From JAATGA01 sp047605605 (GTDB taxonomy: Bacteria > Pseudomonadota > Alphaproteobacteria > Rhodobacterales > Rhodobacteraceae), in NCBI GenBank assembly GCA_047605605.1, contig JASGFG010000073.1, positions 1-20,217 of the forward strand: DNA of 20,217 nt. The letters run 5' to 3'. The first letter of the stretch is position 1; every line of letters begins with the position of its first letter. The notes beneath the pieces were generated by a model. The model had not been told where the DNA came from and did not search any database. It saw nothing but the letters and a program-made list of their open reading frames with translations. Both the position numbers and the translations under genes were made by a program. This document shows, piece by piece, positions 1-6,258 of this stretch.

Positions 1-4
1 TGAC

Positions 5-715
5 ATGAGCGAACCCGTCGTCCTGATCCCCGGCCTGATGGCCGATGCGCGGCTGTTCCTGCCGCAGATGGTGGCGCTTGGCGCAAGGCACAGCTTTCAG
101 GTCTGCCTGCCGGTTGGCGGCCAGTCGGTCGAGGATATCTCGTCGCTGATCCTGGCGCAGGTGCCGCAGAAATTCGCGCTGGTCGGGCACGGGCTTGGCG
201 GGGCGGTGGCGCTGGACATCATCCGACGCGCGCCGGAACGGGTGACGCGGGTGGTGCTGATGGCGACCGATCCGCTGGCCGAAACCCCGGTGATGGCCGC
301 CGCCCGCGAGGCGCGGATCGTCGCCGCGCGCGCCGGGCGGCTGGGACAGGCCATGGCCGAGGAAATTCCCGCCGCGGCCCTGGCGCCCGCCGAATGGCGC
401 GACGATGTTCTGGCGCTGATCCGCGACATGGCCTTCAATCTGGGCGAGGGGGTGTTCCTGCGCCAGTCGCGCGCGCTGCAACGCCGGCCGGACCAGCAAA
501 AGACCTTGCGCAAGTCCATGCTGCCCACGCTGGTGATCGCCGGGATGGCGGATACCGTGGTGCCCCTGCGCCGGGCAGAGTTTCTGGCCGGGATCATGCC
601 CTTTGCCACGCTGCATCCGGTGGCCGATGCGGGGCATCTGCCCTCGCTGGAACAGCCCGAGGAGGTCAGCGAGGCGCTGGCCCGGTTCCTGTCCGGGCCG
701 GTGCTGCTGAAGTGA
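5..715 (+). CDS. Alpha/beta-hydrolase-fold protein lacking the nucleophile serine
   Basis: This 236-residue protein has the layout of a small cytoplasmic alpha/beta hydrolase. It has an N-terminal VVLIPGLM strand-turn (5-12), a nucleophile elbow at 59-66, a helical cap near 95-165, an acid loop with Asp183 (GMADTVVP) and a histidine loop with His211 (DAGHLPS). The elbow reads LVGHGLGG where the family has G-H-S-x-G-G. The serine is glycine (Gly63, codon GGG at 191-193), while Asp and His remain. No signal peptide is visible. It ends at a TGA that directly abuts the phaZ stop on the other strand, with no terminator between them. The family normally hydrolyses esters or related bonds; without the serine this copy may be non-catalytic, for example a binding protein. 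A PHB-related role is suggested only by position. The reading frame is certain; the function is not known. Confidence 0.85.
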   Translation: MSEPVVLIPGLMADARLFLPQMVALGARHSFQVCLPVGGQSVEDISSLILAQVPQKFALVGHGLGGAVALDIIRRAPERVTRVVLMATDPLAETPVMAAAREARIVAARAGRLGQAMAEEIPAAALAPAEWRDDVLALIRDMAFNLGEGVFLRQSRALQRRPDQQKTLRKSMLPTLVIAGMADTVVPLRRAEFLAGIMPFATLHPVADAGHLPSLEQPEEVSEALARFLSGPVLLK

Positions 716-1999
716 TCAGCCCGAGGCGAGCTGGATCGCCGGCTTGCCCTTGCGCACGGGCCGGGGCGTCCCGGCATTGGCGTCGATGAAGTTCAGGATC
801 AGCGGGCGGATGTTCAGCCGCCAGCTTTTCCCGGCAAAGATGCCATAGTGGCCAGCGCCGGGCTCCAGATGCTGGGCCTTTTTCTCGTCCGGCAGGCCGG
901 TCAGCAGGCGCAGTGCCGCGACGCACTGGCCGGGGGCCGAGATGTCGTCCTTTTCCCCTTCGACCGTGTGGACGGCGACTTGGGTGATGGCGCCAAGGTC
1001 GACCCTCTTGCCCGCGACGACAAATTCGTTCTTCGCGATTTCGAGGTTCTTGAAGATCCGCCCGACCGTCGAAAGGTAGAATTCGGCGGTCATGTCCATG
1101 ACGGCAAGGTATTCGTCGTAGAACCTGTTGTGGGCATCCTGGTCCGACGCCTCGCCCCGGGCGGCGCGCATGATCTGGTCGGAAAAGGCGGTGGCATGGC
1201 GGTCGAGGTTCATGGTGATGAACCCGTTCAGCTGCAACAGCCCCGGATAGACCAGCCGCCCGGCGCCCTTGTATTTGAACCCGACGCGCTGGATGGCGAA
1301 CTGCTCCAGTTGGCCCATGGTGACGCGGTTGCCGAAATCCGTCACCTCGGTCGGCGTGGCGTCGGGGTCGATCGGCCCGCCGATCAGCGTCAGGGTGCGG
1401 GGCTGGGCCGCGGGATCCTCGGCCGCCAGATAGGCGGTCGCAGCCAAGGCCAGCGGCGCGGGCTGGCAGATGGCGATGACATTGGTATCCGGCCCGAGAA
1501 AGCGCAGGAAATCGACGAGGTAGAGCGTATAATCCTCGATATCGAATTTGCCTGCCGACACCGGAATGTCGCGGGCGTTGTGCCAGTCGGTCACATAGAC
1601 CTCGGCATCGGGCAGCAGGCTGGCCACGGTCGACCGGCACAGCGTCGCGTAATGCCCCGACATCGGCGCCACCAGCAGGATCTTGCGCGCCATCGGCGCC
1701 CGGCGGCGGACCGAGAAATGGATCAGGTTGCCAAAGGGCTTTTCCACCACGGTCTTCACGTCGACCAGATGGTCGGTCCCGTCCTCGCCCACGATGGAAC
1801 GGATGCCCCAGTCGGGCTTGACCACCATGCGGGAAAAGCTGCGTTCCGTCACGTCGCCCCAGGCGGCCATCAGCGGCAGCATCGGGTTCATCGAAAGCGC
1901 GAAGGCCGGATAGGAGGCAAGCGCACGCGCCGAGGCGCCCAGCCACTCATTCGTGTTGCGGACGCTTTCCATCAGATCGTAGGTGGTCATATACTTCAT
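716..1999 (-). CDS. phaZ: Intracellular poly(3-hydroxybutyrate) depolymerase
   Basis: PhaZ breaks down native intracellular PHB granules to 3-hydroxybutyrate oligomers and monomers. The 427-residue protein begins MKYMTTYDLMES and matches the PhaZ1-type depolymerases in length and layout. The catalytic cysteine sits in the lipase-box-like ICQPA (Cys178). An acidic pair lies in EGEKDDIS (Asp351/Asp352) and the catalytic histidine in GAGHYGIF (His384). This spacing matches the Cys-Asp-His triad known for the Ralstonia enzyme. I chose the start at 1999 because AAGGAG (2005-2010 on the plus strand) lies 5 bases upstream. A longer frame to 2107 would run across the phaC promoter region and overlap its start codon. 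The gene is divergent from phaC across about 100 bp containing a PhaR-type dyad, and it converges on the hydrolase gene. There is no signal peptide, as expected for a granule-associated cytoplasmic enzyme. Confidence 0.95.
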   Translation of the reverse strand: MKYMTTYDLMESVRNTNEWLGASARALASYPAFALSMNPMLPLMAAWGDVTERSFSRMVVKPDWGIRSIVGEDGTDHLVDVKTVVEKPFGNLIHFSVRRRAPMARKILLVAPMSGHYATLCRSTVASLLPDAEVYVTDWHNARDIPVSAGKFDIEDYTLYLVDFLRFLGPDTNVIAICQPAPLALAATAYLAAEDPAAQPRTLTLIGGPIDPDATPTEVTDFGNRVTMGQLEQFAIQRVGFKYKGAGRLVYPGLLQLNGFITMNLDRHATAFSDQIMRAARGEASDQDAHNRFYDEYLAVMDMTAEFYLSTVGRIFKNLEIAKNEFVVAGKRVDLGAITQVAVHTVEGEKDDISAPGQCVAALRLLTGLPDEKKAQHLEPGAGHYGIFAGKSWRLNIRPLILNFIDANAGTPRPVRKGKPAIQLASG

Positions 2000-2063
2000 G
2001 GCGTCTCCTTGGCCGGGGAGGGCCCGGTCAAAACCGTCGCACCCCCCAGGCACAGGCGACGTA

Positions 2064-2078
2064 TGCTGCGTAGCAGCA
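2064..2078. promoter_or_regulatory. Putative PhaR operator in the phaZ-phaC intergenic region
   Basis: The sequence TGCTGC-GTA-GCAGCA is a perfect 6-bp inverted repeat with a 3-bp spacer. It contains CTGC-N3-GCAG, the form reported for PhaR binding in Rhodobacteraceae, at 2066-2076. It lies 22 bp before the phaC ATG and about 65 bp before the phaZ ATG, so one site could affect both genes. I did not find a convincing -35/-10 pair for either gene in this gap. Confidence 0.75.
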
Positions 2079-2100
2079 AGAATAGGGGGGAAAGTTCTAC

Positions 2101-3894
2101 ATGACAACTGCCGACAGCGGTGCTGATACTAAAGTCGAGCGTCTGACGGAAAACCTTCAGAAAATGGAAGGGCTGACCCAGCGTCTGGCCGCCGCCATGG
2201 CCCGCAGGCGTCAGGCCGATCCGGCGCTGGCCGGCCCCTCGGGCGAGGTCTATACCAAGGCCGCGGCCGCCTATCTGGCCGAGATGATGCAGAACCCAGC
2301 GAAGATTCTGGAACATCAGGTCGGCTATTGGGGCAAGACGCTGAAGCACTATGTCGAGGCGCAGCAGGCGCTGGCCGGCGGAGAGTTGAAGGCCCCGCCC
2401 GACGAAACCCCGCGGGACCGCCGTTTCGCCAACCCCCTTTGGGAAACGCATCCGTTCTTCAACTATCTCAAGCAGCAATACCTGCTGAACTCCGAGGCGA
2501 TGACGAATGCGCTGTCGGACATGAAGATCGACGATCCCGTCGACCGGCGGCGGGTGGATTATTTCATCCGTCAGATCGTCGACATGTTCGCCCCCACGAA
2601 CTTTCTGGCAACGAACCCCGAAGCCCTGCAAAAGGCGGTGGAGACGCAGGGCGAAAGCCTTGTGCAGGGCCTGGAAAACCTTGTCCGCGACATCGAGGCC
2701 AACGAGGGCGAGATGCTGGTGACGCTGGCCGACAAGACGGCCTTCACCGTCGGCGACAATATCGGCACGGCGCAAGGCTCGGTCGTCTATCGCAACCGGA
2801 TGATGGAGGTCATCCAGTATGCGCCGACCACCGAAAAGGTCCACAAGACGCCGCTGGTGATCTTTCCGCCGTGGATCAACAAGTTCTACATCCTGGATCT
2901 GAAGCCGCAGAACAGCCTGATCCGCTGGGTCGTCGATCAGGGCTATACCCTGTTCGTGATCAGCTGGGTGAACCCCGACGCGAGCTATGCCAGCATCGGG
3001 ATGGATGACTACATCCGCGACGGATACCTGCGCGCCATTGCCGAGGTGCGGCGGATCACCGGCGAAAAGCAGGTCAATGCCGTCGGCTATTGCATCGCGG
3101 GCACCACGCTGGCGCTGACGCTGGCGCATCTGGAAAAGGCGGGGGACAAGTCGGTGAAGTCCGCCACCTTCTTTACCACGCTGACCGATTTCCGCGATCA
3201 GGGCGAGTTCAGCGTTTTCCTGACCGACGATTTCGTCGACGGGATCGAACGGCAGATCGGCGTCGACGGCATCCTGTCCAGCTTTTTCATGAGCCGGACC
3301 TTCAGCTTTCTGCGGTCGAATGACCTGATCTATACCCCGGCGATCCGCAGCTACATGATGGGCGAGGCGCCGCCCGCCTTCGACCTGCTGTTCTGGAACG
3401 GCGATTCCACCAACCTGCCCGGAAAGATGGCGGTCGAATACCTGCGCGGCCTGTGCCAGAGGAACGAATTTGCCGGCGAGGGCTTCAACGTCTTCGGCCA
3501 TCCGGTGTCGCCCGCCGACATCAGGCTGCCGATCTGCGGCATCGCCTGCGAGACGGATCACATTGCCGCCTGGAAGGCCAGCTTCAACGGCTTTCGCCGG
3601 TTCGGGTCCAAGGACAAGACCTTCATCCTGTCGGAAAGCGGCCATATCGCCGGGATCGTCAATCCACCGTCCAAGGGCAAATATGGCCACTGGACCAACG
3701 GTGCCCCCGAGGGCGAGCCGGAGGTGTGGAAGCGTCAGGCCGACTTTACCCCCGGATCGTGGTGGCCGCGGTGGGAGGCCTGGCTGGCGGAACGGTCGGG
3801 GCCGATGATCCGGGCGCGCGTGCCGGGCGATTCGGGGGCCGAGATTCTGGGGCCTGCGCCGGGCAGCTATGTCTCGATGCAGCCAAACCCCTGA
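2101..3894 (+). CDS. phaC: Class I poly(R)-hydroxyalkanoate synthase
   Basis: PhaC polymerises (R)-3-hydroxybutyryl-CoA into PHB at the granule surface. At 597 residues it has class I length. A variable N-terminal part is followed by the PhaC N-terminal domain (about 100-270, with NPLWETHPFF at 111-120) and the catalytic alpha/beta-hydrolase domain. The lipase-like box is GYCIAG with catalytic Cys331 (codon at 3091-3093). The rest of the triad is Asp486 (ACETDHIAAW) and His515 (ESGHIAGIVNPP). The box has Ala where many synthases have Gly (G-x-C-x-G-G). From memory this variant occurs in related Rhodobacter-type synthases, so I do not treat it as a defect. The ATG is preceded by a G-rich GGGGGGAAAG, a modest ribosome site. 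The gene is divergent from phaZ and followed after 162 bp by phaP, which has its own promoter. There is no obvious terminator after phaC. Confidence 0.97.
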   Translation: MTTADSGADTKVERLTENLQKMEGLTQRLAAAMARRRQADPALAGPSGEVYTKAAAAYLAEMMQNPAKILEHQVGYWGKTLKHYVEAQQALAGGELKAPPDETPRDRRFANPLWETHPFFNYLKQQYLLNSEAMTNALSDMKIDDPVDRRRVDYFIRQIVDMFAPTNFLATNPEALQKAVETQGESLVQGLENLVRDIEANEGEMLVTLADKTAFTVGDNIGTAQGSVVYRNRMMEVIQYAPTTEKVHKTPLVIFPPWINKFYILDLKPQNSLIRWVVDQGYTLFVISWVNPDASYASIGMDDYIRDGYLRAIAEVRRITGEKQVNAVGYCIAGTTLALTLAHLEKAGDKSVKSATFFTTLTDFRDQGEFSVFLTDDFVDGIERQIGVDGILSSFFMSRTFSFLRSNDLIYTPAIRSYMMGEAPPAFDLLFWNGDSTNLPGKMAVEYLRGLCQRNEFAGEGFNVFGHPVSPADIRLPICGIACETDHIAAWKASFNGFRRFGSKDKTFILSESGHIAGIVNPPSKGKYGHWTNGAPEGEPEVWKRQADFTPGSWWPRWEAWLAERSGPMIRARVPGDSGAEILGPAPGSYVSMQPNP

Positions 3895-3938
3895 TCGCAC
3901 GGGCTTTCGGCGGGGCTTCGGCGGGTTTCCGCTAGGTC

Positions 3939-3982
3939 ATGCTGCACTGCAGAAACAGGATTGATTTTCTGCGGTGCAGCAT
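3939..3982. promoter_or_regulatory. Paired PhaR operators upstream of phaP
   Basis: Two CTGC-N3-GCAG dyads stand here, at 3942-3952 (spacer ACT) and 3969-3979 (spacer GGT), 27 bp apart centre to centre. They are themselves the arms of a larger inverted repeat. ATGCTGCACTGCAGAAA (3939-3955) matches the reverse complement of 3966-3982 at 16 of 17 positions, with 10 bp between them. The right half lies inside the spacer of the phaP promoter and the left half just upstream of the -35. This is the geometry of a repressor blocking RNA polymerase. PhaR is known to bind TGC-rich sites before phaC and phaP in Paracoccus and to be released by PHB. Confidence 0.82.
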
Positions 3983-3989
3983 CTATATC
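3961..3989 (+). promoter_or_regulatory. Predicted phaP promoter
   Basis: TTGATT (3961-3966) and TATATC (3984-3989) are separated by 17 bp and resemble sigma-70 -35 and -10 boxes, with four of six consensus bases each. They overlap the right-hand PhaR dyad. A start site near 3996 would leave a leader of about 60 bases before the phaP ATG. Confidence 0.55.
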
Positions 3990-4056
3990 TCATGCACAGG
4001 AAATCAGCAGATACCGGGGTCGCCAGCCTGACGACCCGGACTTTCAGGAGCATGAC

Positions 4057-4506
4057 ATGAGCAAGACCCCCGACTTCACCAAAGTCTTCCAGGACGCTTT
4101 CGCCTCGTTCCCGGTCGACGCTTCGGCCTTTCAGAACGCGTTCAAGACCCAGGCCGCCATCGGCGAGAAGCTGACGAAAGTGGCGCTGGAAGCGGCCGAG
4201 AAGTCGACCGAGATTTCGGCGAAATGGGCCAAGGACACCATCGCGAAACTGTCGGATGTGTCGAAAGCCAAGACCGAGCCGACCGAATACACCAAGGCCG
4301 CGACCGATTTCGCTTCGGCTGCTGCCGAGATGGCTGCGGAAAACCTGGCCGCCTTTGCCGAAGTGGCAAAGAAAGTGCAGATGGAAACCGTCGAACTGAT
4401 GCTGGCCGCCGGCAAGGATCTGTCCGAGGATGCGACCGCCGCGGTGAAGAAAGCCACCGCCGAAGTCACCTCGGTCGCCAAGAAAGCTGCTGCCGCGGCC
4501 AAGTGA
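4057..4506 (+). CDS. phaP: Phasin, PHB granule-coating protein
   Basis: PhaP coats PHB granules and sets their size and number. The 149-residue product starts MSKTPDFTKVFQDAF, is rich in Ala, Lys and Glu, is predicted almost wholly helical, has no cysteine, and ends in a Lys/Ala-rich tail. These are features of the phasin_2 family. The start at 4057 is set by AGGAG at 4046-4050, six bases upstream. A longer in-frame reading from a TTG at 3961 would begin inside the promoter and operator and is rejected. The gene lies between phaC and phaR, has its own operator-controlled promoter, and is followed by a strong terminator, which fits a highly expressed, PHB-induced single-gene unit. Confidence 0.94.
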   Translation: MSKTPDFTKVFQDAFASFPVDASAFQNAFKTQAAIGEKLTKVALEAAEKSTEISAKWAKDTIAKLSDVSKAKTEPTEYTKAATDFASAAAEMAAENLAAFAEVAKKVQMETVELMLAAGKDLSEDATAAVKKATAEVTSVAKKAAAAAK

Positions 4507-4546
4507 GCGCCGTTTTGTAAGTGGTGGGGCGCATCATCCGATGCGG

Positions 4547-4576
4547 GGGCGGGCCTTGTGCCCGCCCTTTGTTTTT
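4547..4576 (+). terminator. Intrinsic terminator after phaP
   Basis: GGGCGGGC (4547-4554) and GCCCGCCC (4560-4567) form a perfect 8-bp GC stem with a 5-base loop. The stem is followed by a T-rich TTTGTTTTT tract. It starts 40 bases after the phaP stop and separates phaP from phaR. Confidence 0.88.
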
Positions 4577-4648
4577 CAAACTTTCTTTTTGAAGGTTGCC
4601 GTCCTAAGGTTTCTTTCGCAGGTGCAACATGCCGGGGGGGAATGCGCG

Positions 4649-5209
4649 ATGGCCGATACCGATAAACCGCTTCTGATCAAGCGCTATGCCAGCCGCAGGC
4701 TCTACAACACCGAAACCTCGGATTACGTCACGCTGGAGGACATCGCCGGTTTCATCCGCGCCGGGCGCGAGGTGCAGATCGTCGACCTGAAATCCGGCGA
4801 CGACCTGACGCGGCAATACCTGCTTCAGATCGTGGCCGAGCATGAAAGCAAGGGCGAAAGCGTTCTTCCCATCGCCGTGCTGACCGATCTGGTTCGCAGC
4901 TATGCCACCGGAATGCAGGCGGTGATGCCGCAATTCCTGGCCTCCAGCTTTGACATGCTGCGCGAACAGCAGGCGAAGATGATGGAGAATTTCAGCCATT
5001 TCCCCAATCCGATGGCTAATGTCCCCGGCTTTGACGCGCTGCGCAAGCAGCAGGAGGCGTTCATGAAGTCGATGATGGGCGGCTGGCCGATGCCCGGCGC
5101 CTCTTCCGGTCCCGCGCGCGAGGAGGATGAGGCCGCTGCCGGTCCCGACGACATCGCCCAGATCAAGAAGCAGCTGGCCGAGTTGCAGAAGAAGCTGTCG
5201 AAACTCTGA
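4649..5209 (+). CDS. phaR: PHB synthesis repressor
   Basis: PhaR represses phaP and phaC and senses the polymer by binding PHB directly. The 186-residue protein opens with the DNA-binding PHB_acc_N domain (about 8-68), including LIKRYASRRLYNTETSDYVT, a hallmark of this family. The PHB accumulation regulatory domain follows (about 70-110), then a Met-rich stretch (FSHFPNPMA, MKSMMGGWPMPG) that may contact the hydrophobic polymer. It ends in a predicted coiled coil (DDIAQIKKQLAELQKKLSKL, 167-186). The start at 4649 follows a G-rich ribosome site and gives the normal N-terminus; a longer frame from 4541 would read through the phaP terminator. No full CTGC-N3-GCAG site lies just upstream, so simple autorepression by such a site is not evident. 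The lysR-type gene starts 3 bp after its stop. Confidence 0.95.
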   Translation: MADTDKPLLIKRYASRRLYNTETSDYVTLEDIAGFIRAGREVQIVDLKSGDDLTRQYLLQIVAEHESKGESVLPIAVLTDLVRSYATGMQAVMPQFLASSFDMLREQQAKMMENFSHFPNPMANVPGFDALRKQQEAFMKSMMGGWPMPGASSGPAREEDEAAAGPDDIAQIKKQLAELQKKLSKL

Positions 5210-5212
5210 CCC

Positions 5213-6163
5213 ATGGGCACCGCGCAGGGCCGCCTGACGCTCTGGGGGGTCGAGGTTTATCTGGCGGTGGCCGAAGAGGGGTCGATCTCGGCCGCGGCGC
5301 GCCGGCTGGGGGTTTCCGTTTCCGCCGTCAGCCAGCAGCTTGCCGGGATCGAGGCGACACTGGGCGCGGCGCTGGTCGACCGCGCCGTGCGGCCGCTGGG
5401 GCTGACCCCTGCGGGGCAGATGTTCCGCCGCCACGCCCAGGCGATGCTGGATGCCGAGGCCGGGGCGCGGGCGGAACTGGCGGTGGCCGATCTGTCGGGC
5501 CTGACGGTGCTGCGGCTGGGGATGATCGAGGATTTCGAGGCCGACGTGACGCCCCGCCTGCTGACCGATCTGGCGCAGGATCTGAAAGGCTGCCGTTTCC
5601 TGCTGGAAACCGGGGCGAGCCATCGGCTTCTTGACCTGCTGGAGGCACGGGCGCTGGATATCGCCGTCACGGCCGAGGATGATGCGCCCGACGACTGGCG
5701 CGAGCGCCATCCGCTGCTGTCCGACCCCTTTGTCGCGGTCGTGCCCTGCGACGGGGCAAAGGGTTTGCCGCTGATCCGCTATACCGCGCGGCACCTGATG
5801 GGGCGGCAGGTCGCAGCGCATCTGGCGCGGGCCGGGACGCAGATCGATTCGCGGTTCGAGCTGGACAGCTATCACGCCATCCTTGCGATGGTGGCGGCGG
5901 GGCAGGGCTGGGCGATCCTGACGCCCCTGGCGCTGCATCACGCGGCGCAGTTCCGGGGCGCGGTGCGGGCGCTGCCGCTGGACCGCGCGCCGCACCCCCT
6001 GCCGCCGCTGTCGCGGGTCTTGTCGCTGTCGGCGCGGGCGGGGGTGTTGCAGGACATGCCCGCGCAGGTCGCGACCCGGCTGCGCGGGCTGATCAGGACG
6101 CAGGTGGTGGCGCCGTCCCTGGGCCAATGGCCGTGGCTGAACGGGGCGTTGCAGGTCTTGTAG
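5213..6163 (+). CDS. LysR-family transcriptional regulator
   Basis: The 316-residue protein has an N-terminal winged helix-turn-helix (about 8-66). This includes VAEEGSISAAARRLGVSVSAVSQQLAGIE and the family-typical LTPAGQMFRRHAQAML. A LysR substrate-binding domain follows (about 95-300). LysR regulators respond to a small metabolite, often act as tetramers, and usually control a nearby divergent gene or operon. Here there is no divergent partner: the gene sits 3 bp behind phaR and seems co-transcribed with it, and it converges on the DegT aminotransferase gene. Its target and effector cannot be read from sequence; PHB-related genes or the amine operon are possible. The ribosome site before the ATG is weak, which suggests coupling to phaR translation. 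Confidence 0.9.
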   Translation: MGTAQGRLTLWGVEVYLAVAEEGSISAAARRLGVSVSAVSQQLAGIEATLGAALVDRAVRPLGLTPAGQMFRRHAQAMLDAEAGARAELAVADLSGLTVLRLGMIEDFEADVTPRLLTDLAQDLKGCRFLLETGASHRLLDLLEARALDIAVTAEDDAPDDWRERHPLLSDPFVAVVPCDGAKGLPLIRYTARHLMGRQVAAHLARAGTQIDSRFELDSYHAILAMVAAGQGWAILTPLALHHAAQFRGAVRALPLDRAPHPLPPLSRVLSLSARAGVLQDMPAQVATRLRGLIRTQVVAPSLGQWPWLNGALQVL

Positions 6164-6193
6164 AATTTCTGGCTGATCACCTTTGGCCGGCCT

Positions 6194-6216
6194 CGGAGGG
6201 GTTTTGCACCCCTCCG
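6194..6216 (+). terminator. Terminator-like hairpin after the lysR-type gene
   Basis: CGGAGGGGT (6194-6202) and ACCCCTCCG (6208-6216) form a perfect 9-bp stem with loop TTTGC, 30 bases after the lysR stop. No T-tract follows. The hairpin is instead the first module of a repeat element that runs on to about 6250. Confidence 0.6.
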
Positions 6217-6250
6217 AACCTCCCCGCAGGGTATTTGGGCCAAGATGAAG
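6194..6250 (+). repeat. Hairpin-plus-tail intergenic repeat, copy 1
   Basis: A GC-rich hairpin (6194-6216) is followed by a C-rich linker and the conserved tail CCCCGCAGGGTATTTGGGCC then AAGATGAAG (to 6250). The same order, hairpin then C-run then AGG-TATTT-C-AAGA-G, recurs on the minus strand at 11077-11010. Each copy sits in sense orientation just behind a gene. From memory similar ..GAGGATATTT.. tails are common between genes in Rhodobacteraceae; I cannot count copies here. Confidence 0.6.
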
Positions 6251-6258
6251 GGGGAAGT

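Noticed and set aside
2000..2107. Longer phaZ reading frame starting at 2107
   Set aside because: It would cover the whole phaC control region including the PhaR dyad; the shorter start has a good ribosome site and the family N-terminus.
3088..3102. Altered lipase box in PhaC (GYCIAG) as a possible defect
   Set aside because: The catalytic Cys, Asp and His are all present and this variant appears natural for Rhodobacter-type synthases.
3961..4056. Longer phaP frame from a TTG at 3961
   Set aside because: It begins inside the promoter -35 box and operator; the ATG at 4057 has AGGAG at the right distance.
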